The notes beneath the pieces are model-generated. The model was not told where the DNA came from. It saw nothing but the letters and a program-made list of their open reading frames with translations, and did no database searches. From the NCBI RefSeq assembly GCF_005937885.2, contig NZ_CP042176.1, positions 62,001 through 126,000 on the forward strand: DNA of 64,000 bases, in the 5' to 3' direction. A program made the translations under genes and the position numbers. Shown here one piece after another: positions 46,745-56,035 of this stretch; positions within the stretch are counted from its first letter, which is position 1; each line of letters starts with the position of its first letter. This DNA comes from Bradyrhizobium sp. KBS0727 (GTDB lineage: Bacteria; Pseudomonadota; Alphaproteobacteria; Rhizobiales; Xanthobacteraceae).

Positions 46745-47374
46745 CTAGCGCCTGGCGAGCACAGCCTCGACGATCGCGATGGCGGCGCGAACGCCGCCTT
46801 CGATGTCGAGATTTGAATTATCCAGGATATGCGCGTCGGCGGCCGCCTTCAGCGGGGCCGCCGCGCGATTCCGGTCCCGCTCGTCGCGGCGGATGATATC
46901 GGCCAGCACCAATGCCTCGTCGGCGGCTTCGCCCCGCCCGCGCGCTTCGAGCGTGCGACGGCGGGCGCGCACCTCTGGGTCCGCGACGACAAAAATCTTC
47001 ACATCGGCGTTCGGGCAGATCACCGTTCCGATATCGCGCCCGTCGAGCACGGCGCCGGGCGGATCGGCCGCGAACTGGCGCTGAAAGCTGACCAGCGCCT
47101 CGCGCACGCCGGGAATCGCCGACACCACCGACGCGGCATCGCCGATCCGTTGCGACTTCAGTTCGGGATGGCCGAATTTCGTGGGGTCGAGCGCCATCGC
47201 GGCGGCCACTGCCCGCGCTTCGTCGGTCAGCTCGAACCCCTGATCCAGCAACATCTTGGCGACCGCGCGGTAAATCACGCCGGTGTCGAGGTGGCGATAC
47301 CCGTAATGCTGGGCGAGCCGCTTGCCGAGCGTGCCCTTGCCGGACGCCGCCGGTCCGTCGATGGCGATGATCAT
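46745..47374 (-). CDS. cmk: (d)CMP kinase
   Basis: A 209-residue cytidylate kinase. P-loop [20 protein letters not shown] (residues 2-21), [36 protein letters not shown] and [19 protein letters not shown] are the family's motifs. It phosphorylates CMP and dCMP. It lies between the unknown gene at 47381 and rpsA; aroA-cmk-rpsA is a conserved order. Confidence 0.97.
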   Translation of the reverse strand: MIIAIDGPAASGKGTLGKRLAQHYGYRHLDTGVIYRAVAKMLLDQGFELTDEARAVAAAMALDPTKFGHPELKSQRIGDAASVVSAIPGVREALVSFQRQFAADPPGAVLDGRDIGTVICPNADVKIFVVADPEVRARRRTLEARGRGEAADEALVLADIIRRDERDRNRAAAPLKAAADAHILDNSNLDIEGGVRAAIAIVEAVLARR

Positions 47375-47380
47375 GCTGAC

Positions 47381-47788
47381 CTATGAATGAGATGGACGAA
47401 GGCCGCGCGCCCGTCGCAGCGGCCGTTCTTCGGTGAAAATATTGCGCGACGCAAACTCGGCGGGACTGCTGAAGCTCAGAAACTCCCGCACGGCGTCAGT
47501 CGGATTGGCCACGGTAAACCACGGCTGATCAAGGTACCGCGCGCGATCGCAAACCCAGTGTGGCACACGACCCAGCTTTCGCTGTTTTGCCAGATATTCA
47601 GCCATCGCGCCGACCAAGGCATCCAGTTTTTTATCGCCCGTCAACGCTGGCTCCTGCTCGATTGTCATGTAGCGCGTCTCACTCGTAGGTGCGAGGTCGA
47701 ATGTCTCGACAAATTGCGCTAGCGAAACGTCCTGCAAAGCTCCGCCCTGAATTCTCGCAACGGCCTCGGCGAGCGTTTTCGGGCGCAT
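47381..47788 (-). CDS. Conserved hypothetical protein inserted between aroA and cmk
   Basis: A 135-residue cytoplasmic protein starting MRPKTLAEAVARI (ATG 47788; TTG 47791 would add one residue). The N-terminal helix-rich half (ALQDVSLAQFVETF) leads to a segment WVCDRARYLDQPWFTV, then FLSFSSPAEFASRNIF and a basic end. The pattern of W, PWF and FxxRNIF recalls C-terminal domains of some helix-turn-helix or toxin-antitoxin-associated proteins, but I cannot name a family. It starts 14 bp after aroA ends and stops six bases before cmk begins, so it is co-transcribed. Confidence 0.75.
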   Translation of the reverse strand: MRPKTLAEAVARIQGGALQDVSLAQFVETFDLAPTSETRYMTIEQEPALTGDKKLDALVGAMAEYLAKQRKLGRVPHWVCDRARYLDQPWFTVANPTDAVREFLSFSSPAEFASRNIFTEERPLRRARGLRPSHS

Positions 47789-47802
47789 CAAATTCTCCGT
47801 TG

Positions 47803-49140
47803 CTAGGAAAACTCGGCCCCGAGCGATCGCATCATCGGGATGAAATCCGGGAAAGAAGTGGCGATGAAGGCGGTGTCGTCGACCTTGACCGGCTTGTCGG
47901 ATGCAAGTCCCATCACCAGCGCCGACATCGCGATGCGGTGATCCATGTGGGTGGCGACGATGCCGCCGCCCGGCACATGTCCGCGGCCCTCGACGATCAG
48001 ATCGTCACCGGAAACCTCGACCTTGACGCCGTTGACGCGCAGCATGTCGGCGGTCGCTTCCAGACGGTCGGATTCCTTGACGCGCAATTCCTGCAGGCCG
48101 CGCATGATGGTGGTGCCTTCGGCGAACGCGGCCGCGACGGCCAGCACCAGATATTCGTCGATCATCGAGGGCGCACGCTCCGGCGGCACCTCGACGCCGC
48201 GCAGTTTGGAAGCGCGCACGCGCAATTGCGCCATCGGCTCGCCGGCATCGCCGCGGACCTCGCTTTCCTCGATCGACGCGCCCATCTCGCGCAGCGTCGT
48301 AAAGAGTCCGGTGCGCAGCGGGTTGGTCATGACGTCGGAAAACACGATGTCGGAGCCTTCGACAATCAGCGCCGCCACGATCGGGAACGACGCCGACGAC
48401 GGATCCGCAGGCACCACGACCTCGGCGCCGTGCAGCTCGGGCTGGCCGGTGAGCGCGATTCGGCGACCGTGGCTGCCTTCATTGGTCGAGACGATCTGCG
48501 CGCCGAAATGCTTCAGCATCAGTTCGGTGTGGTCGCGACTGGCTTCCTGCTCGATCACGGTGGTGACACCCGGTGCTGCGAGCCCCGCCAGCAGCACCGC
48601 CGATTTGATCTGGGCGGAGGCGACCGGCGTCCGGTACAGGATCGGCAGCGGATCCCGGGCGCCATGCAGCGTCAGCGGCAGGCGGCCGCCCTCCCGGGCC
48701 TCGCCGGTTTTGGCGCCCATCAGTTCGAGCGGATCCAGTATCCGCCGCATCGGACGGGTGCGGAGCGAGGCGTCGCCGTCAAAAACCGCCGTAATCGGGC
48801 AGCCGGCCACCGCCCCCATCACCAACCGGCATCCGGTGCCGGAATTGCCGAAATCAAGCGGGGCGACCGGCTGGGCGAAGCCCGCGACGCCAACGCCCCG
48901 CACCGACCAGGCAAACGGGCCGGTCCGCTCCACCTTGGCGCCCAGCGCCTGCATCGATTTGGCGGTATTGAGGACGTCTTCGCCCTCAAGCAGCCCTGAA
49001 ATCCTGGTTTCGCCGACCGACAGCGCCCCCAGGATGAGGGCCCGGTGCGAAATCGACTTGTCGCCGGGAACGCGGACTTTACCGGTGAGGGCGCCACTGG
49101 AGCGGGATTCCAGCGGGGTTGGGGCGGTTGAATGGGTCAA
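47803..49140 (-). CDS. aroA: 3-phosphoshikimate 1-carboxyvinyltransferase (EPSP synthase)
   Basis: A 445-residue EPSP synthase, similar throughout to the class II enzymes typified by Agrobacterium CP4: [81 protein letters not shown]. Where CP4 has an alanine that excludes glyphosate, this protein has Gly101 (GNSGTG), as in sensitive enzymes. TTG 49140 is chosen ([11 protein letters not shown]): AGAGGA lies seven bases upstream and the length then matches the class. GTG 49191 would add 17 atypical residues. Confidence 0.94.
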   Translation of the reverse strand: MTHSTAPTPLESRSSGALTGKVRVPGDKSISHRALILGALSVGETRISGLLEGEDVLNTAKSMQALGAKVERTGPFAWSVRGVGVAGFAQPVAPLDFGNSGTGCRLVMGAVAGCPITAVFDGDASLRTRPMRRILDPLELMGAKTGEAREGGRLPLTLHGARDPLPILYRTPVASAQIKSAVLLAGLAAPGVTTVIEQEASRDHTELMLKHFGAQIVSTNEGSHGRRIALTGQPELHGAEVVVPADPSSASFPIVAALIVEGSDIVFSDVMTNPLRTGLFTTLREMGASIEESEVRGDAGEPMAQLRVRASKLRGVEVPPERAPSMIDEYLVLAVAAAFAEGTTIMRGLQELRVKESDRLEATADMLRVNGVKVEVSGDDLIVEGRGHVPGGGIVATHMDHRIAMSALVMGLASDKPVKVDDTAFIATSFPDFIPMMRSLGAEFS

Positions 49141-49282
49141 GATTGTGTCCTCTGCGCCGGGGGCAGTATCACATGGGCCACACGGCGTCACGCGGCCGTC
49201 AAATGCTTCAAACCGCTATTGACACCAGCCCCTCAACTAGCCAAGTGAAGCACCGTTTTTCAGAATTTCCCAGGATCCACAC

Positions 49283-49702
49283 GTGGCCAAATCCGATCTC
49301 GGAACCAAACGTATTTGCCCGACGACGGGTAAGAAGTTCTATGACCTGAACAAGAGTCCGGTGATTTCGCCGTACACCGGCGAGGTTGTGCCGATTGCAC
49401 CGGTGGCACCGCCGCGGGCTGCCCGTGGCGATGCCGCGCGCGCCGCGGCTGCGGCCAATGCCGCCGCCGATACGCCTGAGCCCGCAGAGGCCGAGGAATT
49501 GGTGTCGCTGGAAGAGGCCGACGCCGAGGAGAACACCGGCAAGGTCAAGGCCGTGGTTCCCGAATCGGAAGACGATATCGAGATCGACGAGACCATCGAA
49601 GACGATGACGACGACGATTCCACCTTCATTGCCGACGAGGAAGAGGGTGACGAGGACGTTACCGACATCATTGGTGATGTCGGCGGCGACGAAGAGACTT
49701 GA
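49283..49702 (+). CDS. TIGR02300 / FYDLN-acid family protein
   Basis: A 139-residue protein with a short zinc-ribbon-like start, AKSDLGTKRICPTTGKKFYD, including the FYDLN motif (residues 19-23). An alanine-rich middle follows, then a very acidic tail with a run of six aspartates. The layout matches the alphaproteobacterial FYDLN family of unknown role. The start is GTG 49283. It is divergent from aroA and precedes tRNA-Ala. Confidence 0.88.
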   Translation: MAKSDLGTKRICPTTGKKFYDLNKSPVISPYTGEVVPIAPVAPPRAARGDAARAAAAANAAADTPEPAEAEELVSLEEADAEENTGKVKAVVPESEDDIEIDETIEDDDDDDSTFIADEEEGDEDVTDIIGDVGGDEET

Positions 49703-49766
49703 GATCGGCCCTGAACTGTGGTTGAGGGTCATGCCCGCACGCTGATTTGAGGCGCTGCGATTCTAC

Positions 49767-49839
<73 letters not shown>

Positions 49840-49842
<3 letters not shown>

Positions 49843-49902
49843 CGCTTCGCCCTTCGGGCTTCGCGTGGCGCAGCCACGAGATGCCCGAAGGGTGAAGCGT
49901 GG
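49840..49902. repeat. Inverted repeat that starts in the tRNA-Ala CCA end
   Basis: A 20-base arm, CCACGCTTCGCCCTTCGGGC (49840-49859), mirrors 49883-49902 with one mismatch. The first three bases of the left arm are the CCA of tRNA-Ala. A GIY-YIG gene lies about 140 bp further on. The element may serve as processing or termination hairpin for the tRNA transcript. Confidence 0.75.
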
Positions 49903-50045
49903 TGCCCGGCGTAGCCCAAAGGGCGAAGACGGGCTGGTAATCCCAACAATCCCGTTTAGTCTCGCTGACGGTTTCAGTCAGTGCGGCTTCGCGCGGCGCC
50001 GCGGAAACGTAAGCTGATTTCGCCTTCGAACATGCACGGACGCAG

Positions 50046-50285
50046 ATGTGGTACGTCTACATCATCCGAAGCGTCAATTTCCCCGATCAGGAATACGTTG
50101 GCGCCACCGCGGATTTGAAGCGGCGGCTACCGGAACACAATGCCGGCAAATCCGCGCACACGGCCAAATTCAAGCCCTGGGAATTGGTGTGGTACTGCGC
50201 CTTCCCGGACAAGTACAAAGCGCTGGCCTTCGAAAAATACCTGAAATCGCACTCCGGGCGCGCCTTCGCCAAAAAACGCCTCTGA
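50046..50285 (+). CDS. GIY-YIG domain protein
   Basis: A 79-residue stand-alone GIY-YIG domain. MWYVYIIRS is the YVY/GIY strand, and QEYVGATADLKRRLPEHNAG corresponds to the YIG strand plus the catalytic arginine helix. AHTAKFKPWELVWYCAF and ALAFEKYLKSHSGRAFAKKR follow, with the metal-binding glutamate in FEKYLK. This is the YhbQ/UPF0213-like small form; nuclease activity is inferred. It lies downstream of tRNA-Ala and its repeat. Confidence 0.88.
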   Translation: MWYVYIIRSVNFPDQEYVGATADLKRRLPEHNAGKSAHTAKFKPWELVWYCAFPDKYKALAFEKYLKSHSGRAFAKKRL

Positions 50286-50295
50286 GACGCCCCCC

Positions 50296-50754
50296 CTATT
50301 CCCCCAGCGCCGCATTCAACCGGTCGCGCAGTGCGACGATATCATTCTTGATCGCCGACAATTCCCCGAGCGAGCAGGCCGACCTCGCGAGGATTCCTTC
50401 CGGCACCGCCCTGGCTTTTTCCTTGAGCGCCTGCCCCTTCGGCGTCAGCGCGATCAGCACCTGGCGTTCGTCCTCGGTGCTGCGGGTGCGCTTGATGAGT
50501 TCGGCCGCCTCCAGTCGCTTCAGCAGCGGCGTTAGCGTCCCCGAATCCAGAAACAGCCGCTCGCCGATATCCTTCAGCGGCACGTCATCGCGCTCCCACA
50601 GCACCAGCATGACCAGATATTGCGGATAGGTGAGGCCGAGGCGATCGAGCAGCGGCTTGTAGACGCGGTTGAACGCATGGGCGGTCGAATAGACCGCGAA
50701 GCAGATTTGATTGTCCAGTTGCAGCGGCCAGTCCGCCGCCTGTTTCCGTGCCAT
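50296..50754 (-). CDS. ohrR: Organic hydroperoxide sensor OhrR (MarR family)
   Basis: A 152-residue MarR-type repressor. The peroxide-sensing Cys18 is in LDNQICFAVYSTAHAFNRVY, the OhrR N-terminal signature; a second cysteine near residue 126 (ARSACSLGE) could form the disulfide of the two-Cys type. The winged helix is LFLDSGTLTPLLKRLEAA to RSTEDERQVLIALT. It is divergent from ohr, and both share the operator-bearing spacer, so it is expected to repress ohr and itself until oxidised. Confidence 0.94.
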   Translation of the reverse strand: MARKQAADWPLQLDNQICFAVYSTAHAFNRVYKPLLDRLGLTYPQYLVMLVLWERDDVPLKDIGERLFLDSGTLTPLLKRLEAAELIKRTRSTEDERQVLIALTPKGQALKEKARAVPEGILARSACSLGELSAIKNDIVALRDRLNAALGE

Positions 50755-50817
50755 GTATAGTCCTCGAGCAGCCGATCAGCCTTGCGCCCCATTCTGGGGC
50801 AGGTCGCCCCGGTATTC

Positions 50818-50875
50818 AATTGCGAACAATTAAATGTGAGCCAACTGATTTTTACATTGCACACAATCTAATTGT
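50818..50875. promoter_or_regulatory. Two OhrR-type operator candidates between ohrR and ohr
   Basis: AATTG-CGAA-CAATT (50818-50831) and ACAAT-CTA-ATTGT (50863-50875) are AT-rich inverted repeats in the ohrR-ohr spacer, about 44 bp apart. OhrR proteins bind ACAATT/AATTGT-type palindromes, so one site probably serves each divergent promoter. Confidence 0.6.
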
Positions 50876-50922
50876 CTGCAATATATATCTCACCGAAACG
50901 GCCAACCAAAGGGAGACCCACC

Positions 50923-51348
50923 ATGTCCGTGAACGTGCTCTACAAGACCAGCGCCAAGGCAACCGGCGGCCGCGATGGCAGCGCCGCGACCCTCGACGGA
51001 TCGCTCAACGTCAAGCTCACCACCCCGAAGGAACTCGGCGGCGGCGGTGGCGTCGGCAACAATCCCGAGCAGCTGTTCGCGGCCGGTTACGCCGCCTGCT
51101 TCATCGGCGCGATGAAATTCGTCGCCTCCCAGGGCGGCCCCAAGGTACCTGCGGACGCCTCGGTGACCTCCACGGTCGGCATCGGCCCCCGTTCGGCCGG
51201 CGGCTTTGGCCTCGACATCGACCTCGCCGTCTCGCTGCCCGGCCTCGCTCGCGCCGATGCGGAAGCCCTGGTCGAGAAAGCCCATCACGTATGCCCCTAT
51301 TCCAACGCCACGCGCGGCAATGTGGATGTGCGCCTGACGGTTGTGTAA
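50923..51348 (+). CDS. ohr: Organic hydroperoxide reductase Ohr
   Basis: A 141-residue Ohr of the OsmC fold that reduces organic peroxides with a lipoylated partner. Both redox cysteines are present: Cys59 in AAGYAACFIGAM and Cys124 in HHVCPYSNATRGN. MSVNVLYKTSAKATGGRDG is the usual start. ATG 50923 has GGGAG at 50911-50915. It is divergent from ohrR. Confidence 0.97.
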   Translation: MSVNVLYKTSAKATGGRDGSAATLDGSLNVKLTTPKELGGGGGVGNNPEQLFAAGYAACFIGAMKFVASQGGPKVPADASVTSTVGIGPRSAGGFGLDIDLAVSLPGLARADAEALVEKAHHVCPYSNATRGNVDVRLTVV

Positions 51349-51502
51349 CGACATCCGGGATGGCCCGCCGCAGATAGCGGCGGGCCATTTTCCGCGCGGC
51401 GGGCACGCCCGTCATGCGCCCGTGCGCGCGAAGCCATTGCCGCCACGCGCGAAGACCGCTAGCTCAGGAATTCCATTCTCACCTTGAGCGAAGGTTCTTT
51501 CC

Positions 51503-52708
51503 ATGAGTTCTGAAGCGGCTCCCGGCGCGATGACCGGACTGCGCGTGATCGATCTCACGCGCGTCCTGGGCGGCCCCTATTGCACGCAAATCCTGGCCGA
51601 CCACGGCGCCGACGTGATCAAGGTCGAACCGCCGGCCGGCGACGAAGTGCGCGACTGGGGCCCTCCGTTCCACGACGAAGACGCGGCCTATTTCGTCGGC
51701 ATCAACCGCAACAAGCGTTCGATCGGGCTCGACCTCGCTTCCGAGGGCGGACGCGCGGTGCTGATGAAGATGCTGGAGACCGCCGACGTCCTGATCGAGA
51801 ATTTCAAGCCGGGCACGCTCGACAAATGGGGCATCGGCAACGACGTGCTGCGCGCGAAATTTCCAAAGCTGGTGCACTGCCGGATTTCCGGCTTCGGCGC
51901 CGACGGCCCGCGCGGCGGCAATCCCGGCTATGACGCGATCATCCAGGCCATGACCGGCATGATCGCCGCGACCGGCTCGCCGGAAAGCGGCCCGATGCGC
52001 ATCGGCGTTCCCCTCGTCGACATCACCACCGGGCTCTACGCGGCGATCGGCATCCTGATGGCGTTGTCGGAGCGGCAGCGATCCGGCCTCGGACAGTTTC
52101 TCGAAACCACGCTGTATGAAACCGGCCTTGCGATCATGCATCCGCATGCCGCGAATTATTTCATGCACGGCAAGCCGCCGGGCCTGACCGGCAACGAGCA
52201 TCCCAACCTGGTGCCGTACGCGATCTTTCCGACCAAGACCGACAACATCTTCATCGGCGTCGGCAATGACGGCACCTTCCGCAAGCTGGCCAAGGAGGTC
52301 GGCAAGCCCGAACTCGGCACCGATCCGCGCTTTGCCCGCAACAAGGACCGCATCGCCAACCGCGACGCGCTGCGCGCCGAACTCGCGGCGGTGTTCAGCC
52401 AGTACGAGGCCGAACTGCTGTGCAATCGCCTGCTGGCGGCGGGACTGCCGGCAGGTCCGGTGCAGAAGATCGATCAGGCCCTGACCAATCCGCACACCGT
52501 CCACCGCGGCGACGTCATCGCCAAGGATTGGTACAAGGGGGTCGCCTCCCCGATCCGGCTCGACCGGACCAAGGCGAACCTGCGCCGCACACCGCCGAAA
52601 TTCAGCCAGCACACCGCCGAGGTTCTGGGCGAATTCGGCTACTCCAAAAGCGAGATCGAGGCCCTGGTTACCAAGGGCGCGGTCTGTGGTGCCGAGCGCA
52701 AGCGCTGA
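51503..52708 (+). CDS. CaiB/BaiF family CoA-transferase (class III)
   Basis: A 401-residue class III CoA-transferase. GLRVIDLTRVLGGPYCTQILADHGADVIKVE (shown in part: VIDLTRVLGGPYCTQ) is the N-terminal signature, and the catalytic aspartate lies in NPGYDAIIQAMTGM. GLPAGPVQKIDQAL and the C-terminal P-x-F segment are typical. It moves CoA between carboxylic acids; the substrate pair is not known. It stands alone ahead of the ugp operon. Confidence 0.9.
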   Translation: MSSEAAPGAMTGLRVIDLTRVLGGPYCTQILADHGADVIKVEPPAGDEVRDWGPPFHDEDAAYFVGINRNKRSIGLDLASEGGRAVLMKMLETADVLIENFKPGTLDKWGIGNDVLRAKFPKLVHCRISGFGADGPRGGNPGYDAIIQAMTGMIAATGSPESGPMRIGVPLVDITTGLYAAIGILMALSERQRSGLGQFLETTLYETGLAIMHPHAANYFMHGKPPGLTGNEHPNLVPYAIFPTKTDNIFIGVGNDGTFRKLAKEVGKPELGTDPRFARNKDRIANRDALRAELAAVFSQYEAELLCNRLLAAGLPAGPVQKIDQALTNPHTVHRGDVIAKDWYKGVASPIRLDRTKANLRRTPPKFSQHTAEVLGEFGYSKSEIEALVTKGAVCGAERKR

Positions 52709-52714
52709 TGTATC

Positions 52715-52760
52715 CTCGTCCCGGCCTTATGCGCAATTGCGCATCGGGAGCCGGGACGAG
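52715..52760. repeat. Hairpin repeat with embedded TGCGCAATTGCGCA
   Basis: CTCGTCCCGGC (52715-52725) and GCCGGGACGAG (52750-52760) form perfect 11-bp arms. The loop carries the 16-bp palindrome ATGCGCAATTGCGCAT (52729-52744). It lies shortly after the CoA-transferase stop and may end that transcript. Confidence 0.75.
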
Positions 52761-52912
52761 CGGGATAGCGTCCCCTGCCCTTCGCCTATTTGACGGCTTC
52801 CCTTGCCGCACGCTTTCCCAATACCATCGTTTCGCTTATACGGTCATTTGTACGTCATCCGGCGCTGTTATCGCGCGAAACGAAGGTGGCGACCCCAACC
52901 CGGAGGAATTTG

Positions 52913-54226
52913 ATGGCACTTCGACAATTCAGCGCAGCCGCGGCAGTCACTGTTGCGCTGGCGCTCGCAACGCCTGCTTACGCTGTGACCGAGATCCAGT
53001 GGTGGCACGCGATGACCGGCGGCAACAACGACGTCGTCAACAAGCTCGCGGAAGACTTCAACGCCAGCCAGACCGAGTACAAGGTCGTCCCGTCCTTCAA
53101 GGGCAGCTACGCTGACACCATGAATGCCGGCATCGCGGCGTTCCGCGCCGGCAACGCACCGCATATCATGCAGGTGTTCGAGGTCGGCACCGCCACGATG
53201 ATGAGCGCCACCGGCGCCATCAAGCCGGTCTATCAGCTGATGAAGGACGCCGGCGAACCGTTCGACCCCAAGGCCTACCTGCCGACGATCACCGGCTACT
53301 ACTCGACCTCGAAGGGCGACATGCTGTCGTTTCCCTTCAACTCTTCCTCGATGGTGATGTGGATCAACAAGGACGAGCTGAAGAAGGCCGGCATTGCCGT
53401 GATTCCGAAGACCTGGCCGGAAGTGTTCGATGCCGCCAAGAAGCTGAAGGCGGCGGGGCATGCGACCTGCGGCTTCTCCAACGCCTGGGCGACCTGGGCC
53501 CATATCGAGCAGTTCTCGGCCTGGCACAACGTGGCGATCGGCAGCAAGGCTAACGGTCTCGATGGGTTTGACACCGAGTTGAAGTTCAACTCGCCGCTGC
53601 ACGTTAAGCACCTGCAGAACCTGATCGACCTGCAAAAGGACAAGACCTACGATTACGGCGGCCGCGCCAACGCCGGTGAAGCCCGGTTCGGTTCGGGCGA
53701 ATGCGCGATCTTCCTGACTTCCTCGGGCTACTACGGGACCGCCAAGGGCACCGCCAAATTCGATTTCACCTCGGCGCCGATGCCCTATTATCCCGATGTG
53801 GCCGGAGCTCCGCAGAACTCGATCATCGGCGGCGCCTCGCTGTGGGTGATGGGTGGCAAGAAGCCCGAAGAATACAAGGGCGTGGCGAAGTTCTTCGCGT
53901 TCCTTTCCGACACCGACCGCCAGGTCAAGCTGCACCAGGAATCCGGCTACCTGCCGATCACCAAGGCGGCCTATGAAAAGACCAAGGCGTCCGGCTTCTA
54001 CGAAAAGAACCCCGCGCTCGAAACGCCGCTGAAGGAGCTGACCAACAAGGAGCCGACGGAAAATTCCCGCGGCCTGCGCTTCGGCAACATGGTGCAGATG
54101 CGCGACGTCTGGGCCGAGGAAATGGAAGCGGCCCTTGCCGGAAAGAAAACCGCAAAGGAAGCACTGGACGCGGCGGTCGCGCGTGGCAACGCCATGTTGC
54201 GGACGTTCGAAAAGACGGCAAAGTAA
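52913..54226 (+). CDS. ugpB: sn-glycerol-3-phosphate ABC transporter, substrate-binding protein
   Basis: A 437-residue periplasmic binding protein. Signal peptide MALRQFSAAAAVTVALALATPAYA with cleavage after AYA (about residue 24). The mature chain follows UgpB closely: EIQWWHAMTGGNNDVVNKLA, FKGSYADTMNAGIAAFRAGN, QVFEVGTATMMSATGAIKPV, IIGGASLWVMGGK, ESGYLPITKAAYEKT. It binds glycerol-3-phosphate or its diesters. ATG 52913 has GGAGGA (52902-52907). First gene of ugpBAEC; a hairpin separates it from ugpA. Confidence 0.95.
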   Translation: MALRQFSAAAAVTVALALATPAYAVTEIQWWHAMTGGNNDVVNKLAEDFNASQTEYKVVPSFKGSYADTMNAGIAAFRAGNAPHIMQVFEVGTATMMSATGAIKPVYQLMKDAGEPFDPKAYLPTITGYYSTSKGDMLSFPFNSSSMVMWINKDELKKAGIAVIPKTWPEVFDAAKKLKAAGHATCGFSNAWATWAHIEQFSAWHNVAIGSKANGLDGFDTELKFNSPLHVKHLQNLIDLQKDKTYDYGGRANAGEARFGSGECAIFLTSSGYYGTAKGTAKFDFTSAPMPYYPDVAGAPQNSIIGGASLWVMGGKKPEEYKGVAKFFAFLSDTDRQVKLHQESGYLPITKAAYEKTKASGFYEKNPALETPLKELTNKEPTENSRGLRFGNMVQMRDVWAEEMEAALAGKKTAKEALDAAVARGNAMLRTFEKTAK

Positions 54227-54237
54227 CGACGGACAAA

Positions 54238-54263
54238 GCTCCCTCTCCGTCCGGAGAGGGAGC
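54238..54263 (+). promoter_or_regulatory. Strong hairpin between ugpB and ugpA
   Basis: GCTCCCTCTCC (54238-54248) and GGAGAGGGAGC (54253-54263) pair perfectly around a 4-base loop. It has no T run. Such hairpins after binding-protein genes often stabilise the upstream mRNA segment and allow UgpB to be made in excess over the permease. Confidence 0.6.
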
Positions 54264-54289
54264 ATCTCTCGCATCATACAGCGTCCTGA

Positions 54290-55171
54290 ATGGAAAAGTC
54301 TGTCGTCTTCAACAACAAGCTGCTTCCATGCCTGCTGCTGGTGCCGCAGCTCATCATTACATTCGTATTTTTCTACTGGCCGGCCAGCCAGGCGGTTTGG
54401 CAATCCTTCCTGCGCGAGGACGCCTTCGGGCTGACCTCCGAATTCGTCGGCCTGGAAAATTACCAGTCCCTGTTCGTGCAGCCCGAATATTACGCATCGA
54501 TGCTGACGACGCTGATTTTCTCGTCGCTGGTCGCGGTGCTGTCGCTCTCGATCGCGCTGTTGTTCGCAACCCAGGCCGACAAGAACCTGAAGGCCGCCTC
54601 GGTCTACAAGACCTTCATGATCTGGCCCTACGCCGTGGCACCGGCGGTGGCCGGCGTGCTGTGGTTCTTCATGTTTCATCCCTCGCTCGGCACGCTGGCG
54701 CGGCCGCTGCGCTGGATGAATTTCGACTGGAATCCGCTGCTGAACGGCAACCACGCCATGATCCTGGTGGTGATGGCCGCGGTGTGGAAGCAGATCTCCT
54801 ACAATTTCCTGTTCTTCCTGGCCGGGTTGCAGTCGATTCCCAAAAGCGTCATTGAAGCCGGCGCGATCGACGGCGCCGGCCCGATGCGGCGGTTCTGGAC
54901 CATCATCTTTCCGCTGCTGTCACCGACCACGTTCTTCCTGCTGGTCGTCAACATCGTCTACGTCTTCTTCGATACGTTCGGCATCATCGACGCCGTCACC
55001 GGCGGCGGCCCGGCCGGCACCACCACCACCATGGTCTACAAGGTCTATGCGGACGGACGGCTCGGCGGCGACCTCGGCGGTTCGGCCGCGCAGTCGGTGG
55101 TGCTGATGGTGATCGTGATCGCGCTGACCGCGATCCAGTTCCGCTATGTCGAGCGCAAGGTGCAGTACTGA
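54290..55171 (+). CDS. ugpA: sn-glycerol-3-phosphate ABC transporter, permease UgpA
   Basis: A 293-residue inner-membrane permease with six predicted helices (the first is [19 protein letters not shown]). The cytoplasmic EAA loop appears as [22 protein letters not shown] (in part: [15 protein letters not shown]), which docks on UgpC. It forms the channel with UgpE, whose ATG overlaps its stop. Confidence 0.95.
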   Translation: MEKSVVFNNKLLPCLLLVPQLIITFVFFYWPASQAVWQSFLREDAFGLTSEFVGLENYQSLFVQPEYYASMLTTLIFSSLVAVLSLSIALLFATQADKNLKAASVYKTFMIWPYAVAPAVAGVLWFFMFHPSLGTLARPLRWMNFDWNPLLNGNHAMILVVMAAVWKQISYNFLFFLAGLQSIPKSVIEAGAIDGAGPMRRFWTIIFPLLSPTTFFLLVVNIVYVFFDTFGIIDAVTGGGPAGTTTTMVYKVYADGRLGGDLGGSAAQSVVLMVIVIALTAIQFRYVERKVQY

Positions 55172-56019
55172 TGGTCGAGCACCGCCCGCTCAACGACATC
55201 ATTGCCTACGCGATCCTGACGCTCGGCGTCTTCATCGTCGCCTTTCCGGTCTATCTGGCGCTGATCGCATCCACCCACGACGCCGCGACCGTGGTCGGCG
55301 GCAACATGCCGCTGCGGCCCGGCGGTCATGCGCTGGAGAATTACTATCGCGCGGTGTTTGTCGGCGGCTCGCGCACCAGCCGCGAGCCGGTCGGCCATCT
55401 GCTGCTCAATTCCTTCATCTCCGCCACCGGCATCGCCGTGGGCAAGATCTTCATTTCGATCCTGTCCGCCTATGCTGTGGTCTATTTCCGCTTTCCGCTC
55501 CGCAAGACCGCGTTCTGGATCATCTTCATCACGCTGATGCTGCCTGTCGAGGTGCGCATCTACCCGACCTACAAGGTGGTCGCCGACCTGCACATGCTCG
55601 ACACCTATGCCGGTCTGATCCTGCCGCTGATCGCCTCCGCCACCGGCACGCTGCTGTTCCGGCAGTTCTTCATGACGGTGCCCGAGGAGCTGCTGGAAGC
55701 ATCGCGCATCGACGGCGCGGGTCCGTTCCGGTTTTTCTGGGATACGCTGCTGCCGCTGTCGGTCACCACGATCTCGGCCCTGTTCGTGATCCAGTTCATC
55801 TATGGCTGGAACCAGTATCTGTGGCCGCTTTTGATTACCACGCAGGATTCGATGCAGACCATCGTCACCGGCATCAAGAAGATGCTGACGACGACCGACG
55901 AACTGGCCGAATGGCAGCTCGCGATGGCAACCGCCATTCTGGCGATGCTGCCGCCGGTCGCCGTCGTCGTGTTCATGCAGCGGTTGTTTGTGCGTGGTCT
56001 GGTCGAGACGGAGAAGTGA
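55171..56019 (+). CDS. ugpE: sn-glycerol-3-phosphate ABC transporter, permease UgpE
   Basis: A 282-residue permease, start [20 protein letters not shown] with the first membrane helix. The EAA loop is [20 protein letters not shown] (about 168-187), and [13 protein letters not shown] is typical of MalG/UgpE proteins. ATG 55171 shares one base with the ugpA stop, so translation is coupled. Confidence 0.95.
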   Translation: MVEHRPLNDIIAYAILTLGVFIVAFPVYLALIASTHDAATVVGGNMPLRPGGHALENYYRAVFVGGSRTSREPVGHLLLNSFISATGIAVGKIFISILSAYAVVYFRFPLRKTAFWIIFITLMLPVEVRIYPTYKVVADLHMLDTYAGLILPLIASATGTLLFRQFFMTVPEELLEASRIDGAGPFRFFWDTLLPLSVTTISALFVIQFIYGWNQYLWPLLITTQDSMQTIVTGIKKMLTTTDELAEWQLAMATAILAMLPPVAVVVFMQRLFVRGLVETEK

Positions 56020-56035
56020 AGATGGCGAGTGGCGA

